Made by a program: the position numbers and the translations under genes
Notes under the pieces: model-generated
Told to the model about the DNA's origin: nothing
The model's input: only the letters and a program-made list of their open reading frames with translations
The model's database searches: none
NCBI GenBank assembly: GCA_031178805.1
Contig: JAPSIJ010000036.1
Location: forward strand, 1 to 12,548
Reading direction: 5' to 3'
Length of the DNA: 12,548 bases
DNA from: Cellulomonas sp.
GTDB taxonomy: Bacteria; Actinomycetota; Actinomycetes; Actinomycetales; Cellulomonadaceae
Shown here: positions 7,184-12,548 of the stretch, piece after piece
Layout: every line of letters starts with the position of its first letter
How positions within the stretch are numbered: position 1 is the stretch's first letter

Positions 7184-7192
7184 CACAGGCAT

Positions 7193-7630
7193 ATGTCTCC
7201 TGACCTGCGCGTTCTCGCCCCGCACGGCATCGCCGGCCGCACGGCGCTCGGCTACCACCCCCGGGACGGCCGCCCCGTGGCCTGCTGGGTCGTGCACCCC
7301 GTCTCGGGCGACCCCTCGACGGCCGCGCGGCTCGACCGGTTCACGGCCGCGCTGGGCCTCGGCCCGCTCACCGGCGACCGGCTGACCGAGGTCTCCGGCT
7401 ACCGGGCGTCCCTGACGGCGGCGGGCGGCTGGGCGACGCTCTGGGTCGGCGACGAGACCGAGCTGGTCGCGGAGCACGACGACGCGTGGCTCGCCGCGCT
7501 GCTCGACCGGGGCTGGGCGATGGTCGTGGTCGGCTACGCCGCCGAGCTCGGGCGGGCGGACAACGCCGCCCTCATGGCGTACCTGACCAGCGGCAGCGAC
7601 GCGCACGTCGGGGTGGTCCGCGTCGCCTGA
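7193..7630 (+). CDS. Hypothetical protein, 145 aa, unrecognised
   Basis: I do not recognise the family. The protein is soluble-looking, alpha/beta, with no signal peptide or membrane segment. Its features include ALGYHPRDGRPVACWVVHP (18-36), which looks like a beta-hairpin with a conserved-looking His/Cys/Trp content, GGWATLWVGDETELV (78-92) and DRGWAMVVVGYAAEL (105-119). The C-terminus is SGSDAHVGVVRVA. GC bias at third positions matches its neighbours, supporting real coding. The ATG at 7193 lies in CATATG and has no clear ribosome-binding site; a -10-like TAACGT lies just upstream, so the mRNA may be leaderless. It lies upstream of purS (89-bp gap) but purS has its own possible promoter. 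A role cannot be assigned. Confidence 0.7.
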   Translation: MSPDLRVLAPHGIAGRTALGYHPRDGRPVACWVVHPVSGDPSTAARLDRFTAALGLGPLTGDRLTEVSGYRASLTAAGGWATLWVGDETELVAEHDDAWLAALLDRGWAMVVVGYAAELGRADNAALMAYLTSGSDAHVGVVRVA

Positions 7631-7675
7631 GCCGCCCGGGCGCGGACGCGGCGCCGAGCAGCGCCCGCGGGTCGG

Positions 7676-7681
7676 TACGCT
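7676..7681 (+). promoter_or_regulatory. Candidate -10 (TACGCT) for the purS-purQ operon
   Basis: GGTACGCTGTG matches the TAnnnT -10 pattern 38 bp before the purS GTG, leaving a leader of about 30 nt with an AGGGAG ribosome site (7707-7712). The -35 region is G+C-rich and unconvincing. I saw no purine riboswitch or PurR-like operator in this short gap. Confidence 0.4.
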
Positions 7682-7719
7682 GTGACCACCCCCACCGCCG
7701 CGAACCAGGGAGCTCACCC

Positions 7720-8007
7720 GTGGGACGAGTCGTCGTCGATGTGATGCCCAAGCCGGAGATCCTCGACCCGCAGGGCAAGGCCGTCGCCGGCGCGCTGCCG
7801 CGGCTGGGCTTCGGCCAGTTCACCGCCGTCCGGCAGGGCAAGCGGTTCGAGCTCGAGGTGGACGGCCCCGTCACCCCCGAGGTGCTCGCCGCCGCCGCCG
7901 AGGCCGCGACCCAGGTGCTGTCCAACCCGGTGATCGAGGACGTCGTGCGCGTCGCCGACTCCGAGGCCGACGCCGCCGCGACCATCTCCTCGGGGAACCT
8001 GGCCTGA
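7720..8007 (+). CDS. purS: Phosphoribosylformylglycinamidine synthase subunit PurS
   Basis: A 95-aa small subunit of the three-part FGAM synthase (PurS-PurQ-PurL), fourth step of de novo IMP synthesis. It helps link the glutaminase and the synthetase and is thought to assist ammonia transfer. The motif VMPKPEILDPQGKAVAGALP (8-27) is diagnostic, followed by LGFGQFTAVRQGKRFELEVDG and a C-terminal helical/strand segment ending in a disposable tail. Family length is about 80-90 aa. The GTG start is fixed by AGGGAG seven bases upstream and by family alignment. The stop overlaps the purQ start (TGATG), so the two are translationally coupled, matching their equimolar use. Confidence 0.95.
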   Translation: MGRVVVDVMPKPEILDPQGKAVAGALPRLGFGQFTAVRQGKRFELEVDGPVTPEVLAAAAEAATQVLSNPVIEDVVRVADSEADAAATISSGNLA

Positions 8008-8702
8008 TGACCCGGATCGGCGTCGTCACGTTCCCCGGCACCCTCGACGACCGGGACGCCGCGCGCGCCGTGCGGCTCGCCGGTGCCGAGCCCGTCGCCC
8101 TGTGGCACGCGGACGCCGACCTGCGCGGCGTCGACGCGGTCGTGCTGCCCGGCGGCTTCTCCTACGGCGACTACCTGCGGGCCGGGGCGATCAGCCGGTT
8201 CGCGCCCGTGATGGGCGAGGTCGTCGAGGCCGCCGGCAAGGGCATGCCCGTGCTCGGCATCTGCAACGGCTTCCAGGTGCTCACCGAGGCGCACCTGCTG
8301 CCGGGCTCGATGATCAAGAACGACCACCTGCACTTCGTCTGCCGCGAGCAGGTGCTGGCCGTGGAGTCCACGGAGACCGCGTGGACCGGCGAGTACCAGC
8401 CGGGCGAGCGGATCACGATCCCGCTGAAGAACCAGGACGGCCAGTACGTCGCCGACGAGCGCACGCTGGACGAGCTGGAGGGCGAGGGCCGGGTGGTGTT
8501 CCGGTACGAGGACACGAACCCCAACGGCTCGCGCCGCGGGATCGCCGGCATCAGCAACGCGCGCGGCAACGTCGTCGGCCTGATGCCGCACCCCGAGCAC
8601 GCCGTGGAGGCCGGCTTCGGCCCCGACGGCGCCCGCGGGCCGCGCTCCGGCACGGACGGGCTGCGCTTCTTCACCTCGGTGATGCGCGCGCTGGTGTCCT
8701 GA
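8007..8702 (+). CDS. purQ: Phosphoribosylformylglycinamidine synthase subunit PurQ (glutamine amidotransferase)
   Basis: A 231-aa class I glutamine amidotransferase that hydrolyses glutamine to give ammonia to PurL. The triad is clear: nucleophile Cys86 in LGICNGFQ, and His195 and Glu197 in GLMPHPEH. Also present are VLPGGFSYGDYLRAGAI (46-62) and IPLKNQDGQYV. The length is that of stand-alone PurQ. The ATG overlaps the purS stop by one base. No purL follows within the window; the next gene is an acetyltransferase. Confidence 0.97.
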   Translation: MTRIGVVTFPGTLDDRDAARAVRLAGAEPVALWHADADLRGVDAVVLPGGFSYGDYLRAGAISRFAPVMGEVVEAAGKGMPVLGICNGFQVLTEAHLLPGSMIKNDHLHFVCREQVLAVESTETAWTGEYQPGERITIPLKNQDGQYVADERTLDELEGEGRVVFRYEDTNPNGSRRGIAGISNARGNVVGLMPHPEHAVEAGFGPDGARGPRSGTDGLRFFTSVMRALVS

Positions 8703-8705
8703 CCG

Positions 8706-9227
8706 GTGCCCGCCGGCGCCGCTGAGGTCGCGGTCGCCGAGGTCCCCTGGACGGACCCGGCGGCGGTCGCGCTGCGCCGGGCGCAGCAGGTCGAGCTGAG
8801 CGCCCGGTACGAGGACGACGGCACCCCCGAGCCGCCCGAGCAGCAGGTCGCGCTCACGCTGCTCGTCACGCGCGGCGGGGAGCCGGTCGCCTGCGGCTCG
8901 CTGCGGGACGTCGGCGCGGAGCTCGGCGCCGGCACCGGCGAGGTGAAGCGCGTCTACGTCGCCCCCGGCGCGCGCCGCCGCGGGCTCGCGCGGGTGCTGA
9001 TGGCCGAGCTGGAGGCCCGCGCGCCGGTGCTCGGCTTCACCCGGCTGGTGCTGGAGGCCGGCATCCGGCAGCCCGACGCCATCGCGCTCTACCGGTCCCT
9101 CGGCTACCGGCCGGTCGAGCGGTACGGCGAGTGGGCCGACGACCCGGAGTCCCGCTGCTTCGCCAAGGACGTCACGGACGCCCGCGATGTGGACGCCGCC
9201 TGGTCCGCCGGCCCGGCCGCCGGTTAG
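8706..9227 (+). CDS. GNAT-family N-acetyltransferase
   Basis: A 173-aa acetyltransferase-like protein using acetyl-CoA. Motif A is visible as VKRVYVAPGARRRGLARVLM (80-99), where RRRGLA is the pyrophosphate-binding Q/RxxGxG/A loop. Motif B follows as LVLEAGIRQPDAIALYRSLGYRPV (114-137). The preceding strand pair is VALTLLVTRGGEPVACGSLRDV (48-69). The last 20 residues are Ala/Asp-rich and probably disordered. The GTG lies 3 nt after the purQ stop, so it is almost certainly co-transcribed with purSQ. The substrate (small molecule or protein) is not evident. The TAG stop coincides with the first bases of a candidate -10 for the downstream leader peptide. Confidence 0.9.
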   Translation: MPAGAAEVAVAEVPWTDPAAVALRRAQQVELSARYEDDGTPEPPEQQVALTLLVTRGGEPVACGSLRDVGAELGAGTGEVKRVYVAPGARRRGLARVLMAELEARAPVLGFTRLVLEAGIRQPDAIALYRSLGYRPVERYGEWADDPESRCFAKDVTDARDVDAAWSAGPAAG

Positions 9228-9230
9228 CGT
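9225..9230 (+). promoter_or_regulatory. Candidate -10 (TAGCGT) for a leaderless Cys leader peptide
   Basis: TAGCGT fits TAnnnT and ends six bases before the GTG of the leader peptide, which places the transcription start at or next to that GTG. The hexamer overlaps the stop codon of the acetyltransferase gene. No clear -35 is seen. Confidence 0.55.
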
Positions 9231-9236
9231 GCTCGC

Positions 9237-9266
9237 GTGTTCCTGAGCCGGGTCTGTTGTCGCTGA
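9237..9266 (+). CDS. Cysteine-rich leader peptide MFLSRVCCR (putative Cys-responsive uORF)
   Basis: A nine-codon frame reads GTG, TTC, CTG, AGC, CGG, GTC, TGT, TGT, CGC, TGA. It matches the pattern of short leaderless ORFs with consecutive Cys codons that precede sulfur-related genes in actinobacteria. In mycobacteria these act as cysteine-responsive attenuators. Both Cys codons are TGT, whereas every Cys codon I inspected in the annotated neighbours is TGC, which suggests selection for a slow, tRNA-Cys-sensitive pair. A -10-like TAGCGT lies six bases upstream, so translation is probably leaderless. The stop is 75 nt upstream of the ATG of the LLM-like gene. The peptide itself probably has no function; its translation is the sensor. 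Confidence 0.75.
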   Translation: MFLSRVCCR

Positions 9267-9351
9267 GCTGACGACCTCGCGCGCCCGCGGCCGGTGACGG
9301 CCCTCGCCGCGCACCCCGCCTCACCGCTCGAGGACACCCCCATGGCTCAGC
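9243..9351 (+). promoter_or_regulatory. Putative attenuator RNA between leader peptide and LLM-like gene
   Basis: Complementary segments surround the downstream start. CTGAGCC (9243-9249, leader codons 3-5) is complementary to GGCTCAG (9344-9350, at the ATG and codons 2-3). GCTGAGC (9262-9268, over the leader stop) is complementary to GCTCAGC (9345-9351). Between them is a hairpin at 9279-9312: inner stem GGCCG/CGGCC with a GTGA (GNRA-type) loop, plus an outer GCGCG/CGCGC stem. CCTCG (9302-9306) in its right arm could also pair with CGAGG (9329-9333) of the ribosome site. A ribosome stalled on the Cys codons would cover the CTGAGC elements and leave the start region free. The mechanism is inferred, not folded computationally. 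Confidence 0.5.
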
Positions 9352-9908
9352 CCGTGCTGGACCGCGCCCCCGCGGCCGCCACCCCCGCCCGTCCCCGCCT
9401 CGTCCCCGTCGCCGGCGGCCGCCCCGCCGCGCCGGAGCCGGAGATCCACGTCGGCGCCCCGGCCCTCGCCGGCGTGCGGACCGTCGAGTCCCGGCCCGGG
9501 TCGGAGTCCGCGATCGCCCTGGCCGGGGTGCACGCCGACGTGGTCCGCCTGGAGTTCTCCGTCGCCGTGCCGTCGGTGGGCGCGATGGCCCGCGTCGCCG
9601 CCCTGGTCGACGACGCGGTGGCCGACGCCGACCGCGCCCGTGCCGACGTGCGGGTGCTGCTCGACCTGGAGGTCGTGCTCGCCGCCGACGAGGCCACCGC
9701 CCGCCGGAAGCGGTCGCAGCTCGAGCACCTGGACGCGCTCGCCGGGCTGACCTGGTCGCCCGCGGCCACCCGGGTGGTGACCACGCCGGAGCGGCTGGTC
9801 GGCGAGGTCCGCGAGCTCGCCCGCCGCGCCGGCGTCGACGGCGTGGTGCTGCACCCGCTGTCCGGCGGGCCGGCGGCCGCGGCGACGCTGCGGGCGCTGG
9901 TCGCCTGA
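9342..9908 (+). CDS. LLM-class flavin oxidoreductase-like protein, C-terminal part only
   Basis: A 188-aa protein resembling only the C-terminal part of NtaA/SnaA/DszA-type luciferase-like monooxygenases. Full enzymes are about 430-470 aa. EIHVGAPALAG...SAIALAGVHADVVRLEF (34-72) corresponds to the strand and helix normally written as VQAGSS...ALAARHADVVF. VRVLLDLEVVLAADEATARRKRSQLEHL (103-130) corresponds to the segment before the final helices. TTPERLVGEVRELARRAGVDGVVLHP (147-172) corresponds to the last beta-alpha unit. The N-terminal catalytic half is absent and replaced by about 30 Pro/Ala-rich residues. The ATG at 9342 has GAGGA with seven-base spacing; an upstream in-frame GTG (9294) lies inside the hairpin and has no ribosome site. 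It is probably not an active monooxygenase on its own. The upstream Cys leader suggests a sulfur-linked role. Confidence 0.6.
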   Translation: MAQPVLDRAPAAATPARPRLVPVAGGRPAAPEPEIHVGAPALAGVRTVESRPGSESAIALAGVHADVVRLEFSVAVPSVGAMARVAALVDDAVADADRARADVRVLLDLEVVLAADEATARRKRSQLEHLDALAGLTWSPAATRVVTTPERLVGEVRELARRAGVDGVVLHPLSGGPAAAATLRALVA

Positions 9909-9910
9909 CC

Positions 9911-9936
9911 GCGCCGCGCCCCGCCGGGCGCCGCGC
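9911..9936. terminator. Bidirectional hairpin between convergent genes
   Basis: GCGC-C-GCGCCC, loop CGCC, then GGGCGC-C-GCGC gives an 11-pair stem broken by one C/C mismatch. It fills most of the 38-bp gap between the convergent LLM-like gene and the exporter permease gene. There is no T-tract, as is common for actinobacterial terminators. Confidence 0.55.
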
Positions 9937-9946
9937 AGCCGGGGCG

Positions 9947-10726
9947 TCAGCGGCCGAGCCGCGCGTACCGGCGGGCGGCCGCGGTCGCGAACACCGCGGT
10001 GAGCAGCACGGGCCAGGCGACCGCGAGCAGCAGCGCGTGCTCGGACGCCCACGTGGCGTCGACCGCCCCCGGGGTGCCGAACAGGTCGCGGGTGGCCGTG
10101 ACGGTGGCCGCCATCGGGTTCAGCTCCGCGACGGTCGCCAGCCAGCCCGGCATGCTCTGCGCGGGCACGAAGGCGTTCGACAGGAACGCGAACGGCCAGA
10201 CCAGGATCTGCACCGCGACCACGGTGCCGGGCCCGCGCAGGGCCAGGCCGAGCCACACGCCGACCCACAGGGCGGCCACCCGCAGCAGGAGCAGCAGGCC
10301 GACCGCCGCCAGCGCCGCGAGCGCGCCGCCCTGCCAGCGCCAGCCGACCACCAGGCCGCCCGCGAGCAGCACCACCAGCCCCAGCGTCGAGGACAGCAGG
10401 TCGGCCCCGGCGCGGCCGCCGACGACGGCCCACCGGGACATCGGCAGCGTGCGGAACCGGTCGGTGACGCCGCGCGCCGCGTCCTGCTGGACGGCGGTCA
10501 TGGTCTCCTCCAGCCCGAACACCATCGCCAGCACGAGCATCCCCGGGAACAGGAACGCCAGGTAGTCCCCGCCGGGCACGCTGATCGCGCCGCCCAGCAG
10601 GAACCCGAACATCAGCAGCAGCAGGACCGGGAAGGCGAGCCCGATCAGCGGGCCGGCGGGCTGCCGCCGCCAGTGCTGCAGGTCGCGCAGGGTCACGGTC
10701 CAGGCGTCGCGCAGGGCCCAGGTCAT
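9947..10726 (-). CDS. ABC-2 type exporter permease, DrrB-like
   Basis: A 259-aa membrane subunit of a two-gene ABC exporter. The N-terminal amphipathic segment (TWALRDAWTVTLRDLQHWRR) precedes about six membrane helices at residues 27-46, 54-73, 107-126, 132-156, 161-179 and 226-246. GLEETMTAVQQDAARGVTDRFRTLPMSRWA (71-100) between helices 2 and 3 is the typical DrrB/ABC-2 cytoplasmic loop with the D-R-F-R-T-LP-M pattern. NPMAATVTATRDLF near residue 210 is also family-typical. Its ATG overlaps the TGA of the ATPase gene (ATGA), so the pair is coupled. Related pumps export drugs, antibiotics or lipids; the cargo is not deducible. Confidence 0.93.
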   Translation of the reverse strand: MTWALRDAWTVTLRDLQHWRRQPAGPLIGLAFPVLLLLMFGFLLGGAISVPGGDYLAFLFPGMLVLAMVFGLEETMTAVQQDAARGVTDRFRTLPMSRWAVVGGRAGADLLSSTLGLVVLLAGGLVVGWRWQGGALAALAAVGLLLLLRVAALWVGVWLGLALRGPGTVVAVQILVWPFAFLSNAFVPAQSMPGWLATVAELNPMAATVTATRDLFGTPGAVDATWASEHALLLAVAWPVLLTAVFATAAARRYARLGR

Positions 10727-11664
10727 CGTCGGCTCCCCTCGGTGGTCAGGTGGAAGAACACCTCGTCCAGAGTCGGGCGGCGCAGGCCGAGGTCGTCGAC
10801 CTCGACGCCGGCCAGCCCGTGCAGCGCCCCGGTGAGCGCCGCGGTGCGGTCGGTGACCGTGGTGGTGACGCGCCGGGTGGGCGGGTCCGCCTCCGTGCCG
10901 GTGCCCAGGGCGTCGAGCACGGCGACGGCCCGGTCCAGGTCGCGCTCGTCGTGCACCACCACGTCCAGCCGGTCCAGCCCGACCGAGGACTTCAGCGCGT
11001 CCGGCGTGCCGGCGGCGACGACGCGGCCGCCGTCCAGCACGGTGACCGCGCCCGCCAGCTGGTCGACCTCCTCCAGGTACTGGCTGGTGAGCAGCACGGC
11101 GGTGCCCGCGGCGACCAGCGCCCGCACCGCGTGCCACACCTCCCGGCGCCCGGCGGGGTCGAGGCCCGTGGTGGGCTCGTCGAGCAGCAGCACCGGCGGG
11201 TCGAGCACCAGCCCGGCCGCCAGGTCCAGGCGGCGGCGCATGCCGCCGGAGTAGGTGCTCACCGGGCGGTCCGCGGCCTCGGTGAGGTCGAACCGCTCCA
11301 GCAGCTCGTCCGCCCGGGCGCGGGCCCGCCGGGGGGACATCCGGGACAGCCGGGCGAACAGCACCAGGTTCTCCCGGCCGCCGAGCACCTCGTCCAGGGC
11401 GGCGTGCTGACCGACCAGGCCGAGGTGCCGGCGGACCGCCTCGGGCTCGCGCACCACGTCGTGGCCGGCGACGCGGGCGGAGCCGGTGTGCGGGGCGAGC
11501 AGCGTCGCCAGGATGCGGACGGCGGTGGTCTTGCCGGCGCCGTTCGGGCCGAGCAGCCCGTGGACGGTACCGGCGTCGACCCGCAGGTCGAGGTCGGTCA
11601 GCACCGGCCGGCCGGCGTAGGACCGGCCGAGGCCGGTGGTCTGGATCGCTGGGGTGTCGGGCAC
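10723..11664 (-). CDS. ABC exporter ATP-binding protein, DrrA-like
   Basis: A 313-aa ATPase that powers the adjacent permease. Walker A is GPNGAGKTT (39-47), the Q-loop Gln is Gln86 in GLVGQHAAL, the signature is YSGGMRRRLDLAAGL (138-152), and Walker B is PVLLLDEPTTGLDP (157-170) with Glu163 catalytic. The switch position in LLTSQYLEEVDQLA is Gln195 rather than His. This is usual in DrrA-type proteins and is not a defect. The C-terminal domain (about 215-313) ends with RPTLDEVFFHLT, also DrrA-like. The GTG at 11664 is chosen because GGAGG lies seven bases upstream and the nucleotide-binding domain begins directly after. It is divergent from a TetR regulator, which is the usual repressor arrangement for such pumps. 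Confidence 0.95.
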   Translation of the reverse strand: MPDTPAIQTTGLGRSYAGRPVLTDLDLRVDAGTVHGLLGPNGAGKTTAVRILATLLAPHTGSARVAGHDVVREPEAVRRHLGLVGQHAALDEVLGGRENLVLFARLSRMSPRRARARADELLERFDLTEAADRPVSTYSGGMRRRLDLAAGLVLDPPVLLLDEPTTGLDPAGRREVWHAVRALVAAGTAVLLTSQYLEEVDQLAGAVTVLDGGRVVAAGTPDALKSSVGLDRLDVVVHDERDLDRAVAVLDALGTGTEADPPTRRVTTTVTDRTAALTGALHGLAGVEVDDLGLRRPTLDEVFFHLTTEGSRR

Positions 11665-11689
11665 GAGCGCACCTCCGGGGGTCTGTGGC

Positions 11690-11712
11690 GTACACCGTAC
11701 GGTACGCCGTAC
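11690..11712. promoter_or_regulatory. Symmetric GTAC array, likely TetR operator
   Basis: Four GTAC blocks at 11690, 11697, 11702 and 11709 are separated by 3, 1 and 3 bases, so the array is symmetric about base 11701. It contains the perfect palindrome ACCGTACGGT (11694-11703). It also contains the arms GGCGTAC/GTACGCC (11687-11693 and 11702-11708) and CGTACGG/CCGTACG (11696-11702 and 11707-11713). It lies between the divergent ATPase and TetR genes, 26 bp from the ATPase start codon, where bound repressor would block exporter transcription and possibly the TetR gene itself. Confidence 0.75.
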
Positions 11713-11770
11713 GACACCAACGCGCGACCCCCGGTCGGTGTTCCCGGCGGGCGCGGGGCAGGATGTGGCC

Positions 11771-12547
11771 ATGACGGAGGTGACCGGCACCGGCGACCCG
11801 GCGCGCAGCATGGCCCTGCTCTGGCGGGAGCACGAGCCCGCCCCGCGGGGCCGCGGCGCCGCCGCGGGGCTGTCGGTCGACCGCGTGGTCCGCACCGCCG
11901 TCGCCGTGGCGGACGCCGAGGGGCTGGGCGCCCTGTCCCTGCGCCGCGTCGCCGCCGACCTCGGCGTCGGCACCATGTCCCTCTACACGTACGTCCCCGG
12001 CAAGGGCGAGCTGCTCGACCTCATGGTGGACGCCGTGCTCGGCGAGCTGCCCGACCTGGTCGGCGAGGGCATCGGCTCCCCGGACTGGCGGGCCCGGCTG
12101 GAGGCGGTGGCGCGCGGGAACTGGGCGCTGTTCGAGCGGCACCCGTGGCTGCTGCTGGTCGGCGCCTCCGGCCGGCCGCCGCTGGGCCCGCACGTGATGG
12201 CCAAGTACGAGCTCGAGCTGCGCGCCGTCGACGGCGCCGGGCTGGACGAGGTCACGATGGACGCGGTCGTCACCCTGGTGAACGGGTTCGTCGCCGGCAC
12301 CGCCCGCGGCGTCGTCGAGCAGGCGTCGGCCGAGGCCGCGACCGGCACCTCCGAGCTCGACTGGTGGCGCGCCACGGAGCCGTTCGTCGCCCGGGTGTTC
12401 GACGCCGAGAAGTACCCGACCGTCGCCCGGGTCGGCCCGGTGGCGGGGGAGGCGCAGCAGGCGGCGTACGACCCGCGGCGGGCGTTCGAGTTCGGCCTGG
12501 CCCGCCTGCTGGACGGCGTCGCCGTCCTGGTCGGGGACCGGGTCTAG
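11771..12547 (+). CDS. TetR/AcrR-family transcriptional regulator
   Basis: A 258-aa dimeric DNA-binding repressor. A 30-residue Arg/Pro-containing N-terminal arm precedes the TetR_N domain (about 35-92). The helix-turn-helix lies at about 55-76: LSLRRVAADLGVGTMSLYTYV, followed by GKGELLDLMVDAVL. The larger ligand-binding domain (about 100-258) resembles the C-terminal domain found in regulators next to drug exporters, with RHPWLLLVGASGRPPLGPHVMAKYE and VVTLVNGFVAGTARG segments. The ATG at 11771 has AGGA seven bases upstream. It diverges from the DrrAB-like pump across 106 bp that hold the GTAC array, so it most likely represses the pump and itself until an inducer binds. The TAG stop is one base before the window end. 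Confidence 0.93.
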   Translation: MTEVTGTGDPARSMALLWREHEPAPRGRGAAAGLSVDRVVRTAVAVADAEGLGALSLRRVAADLGVGTMSLYTYVPGKGELLDLMVDAVLGELPDLVGEGIGSPDWRARLEAVARGNWALFERHPWLLLVGASGRPPLGPHVMAKYELELRAVDGAGLDEVTMDAVVTLVNGFVAGTARGVVEQASAEAATGTSELDWWRATEPFVARVFDAEKYPTVARVGPVAGEAQQAAYDPRRAFEFGLARLLDGVAVLVGDRV

Positions 12548-12548
12548 C

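Noticed and set aside
7013..7192. In-frame upstream ATG for the cysteine hydrolase in the CATATG shared with the 145-aa gene
   Set aside because: The extension is low-complexity, crosses the 24-bp palindrome and is not part of the hydrolase fold.
7631..7675. GC-rich inverted repeats (CGCCCGGGCG and flanks) after the 145-aa gene as a terminator
   Set aside because: The palindrome has no loop and no T-tract, and similar short repeats are expected by chance at this base composition.
7572..9314. 580-aa minus-strand frame opposite purS, purQ and the GNAT gene
   Set aside because: The composition is a shadow of the sense genes, and purS/purQ are unambiguous on the plus strand.
9294..9341. GTG start giving a 204-aa LLM-like protein
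   Set aside because: The GTG lies in the loop of the candidate hairpin with no ribosome site, whereas ATG 9342 has GAGGA at seven-base spacing.
1..12548. CRISPR arrays, tRNA or rRNA genes, insertion sequences, phage or conjugation genes
   Set aside because: None was seen: no regularly spaced repeats, no cloverleaf-like or rRNA-like segment, no transposase or integrase motif. The window looks like ordinary chromosomal sequence.

Overview
The window is very GC-rich, with third codon positions almost always G or C. It is densely packed with genes, many joined by ATGA or TGATG stop/start overlaps and several starting with GTG. This suggests an actinomycete, plausibly Micrococcales and Cellulomonas-like. 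That placement is inferred from composition and gene content; no marker gene in the window fixes the taxon.

Layout. (1) Bases 1-3896, minus strand: a peptide ABC-transporter operon read right to left. It encodes a family-5 substrate-binding lipoprotein, then a cytoplasmic M14-type zinc carboxypeptidase, then a DppB/OppB-type permease that runs off the left edge. Each junction is a 4-base ATGA overlap. (2) Bases 3897-4187: a divergent control region with an A+T-rich island containing two TGAAAGTT repeats. (3) Bases 4188-6423, plus strand: a PaiB-like FMN-binding protein and a YtcJ-type amidohydrolase. (4) Bases 6431-7012, minus strand: an isochorismatase-family cysteine hydrolase, converging tightly on the amidohydrolase. 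(5) Bases 7013-7192: a divergent region with a perfect 24-bp palindrome, followed by an unrecognised 145-aa gene that may be leaderless. (6) Bases 7720-9227, plus strand: purS, purQ and a GNAT acetyltransferase, nearly contiguous. (7) Bases 9237-9908: a nine-codon leader peptide containing consecutive Cys codons (MFLSRVCCR), then a 188-aa protein resembling only the C-terminal part of an LLM-class flavin monooxygenase. (8) Bases 9947-11664, minus strand: a DrrAB-type two-gene ABC exporter. It is divergent from a TetR-family regulator (11771-12547), with a symmetric array of GTAC blocks between them.

How the parts work together. The left operon would import peptides and trim them in the cytoplasm. 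purS and purQ supply two subunits of formylglycinamidine ribonucleotide (FGAM) synthase; purL is not in the window. The exporter and the TetR gene form a classic repressor/efflux pair. The most interesting element is the Cys-Cys leader. It closely resembles the cysteine-responsive attenuators described in mycobacteria and other actinobacteria. Its two Cys codons are both TGT, whereas every Cys codon I inspected in the neighbouring genes is TGC. The RNA around the downstream start codon has complementary segments that a stalled ribosome could expose or hide. The gene under this control appears to encode a half-size, probably non-catalytic LLM-like protein, which is unexpected.
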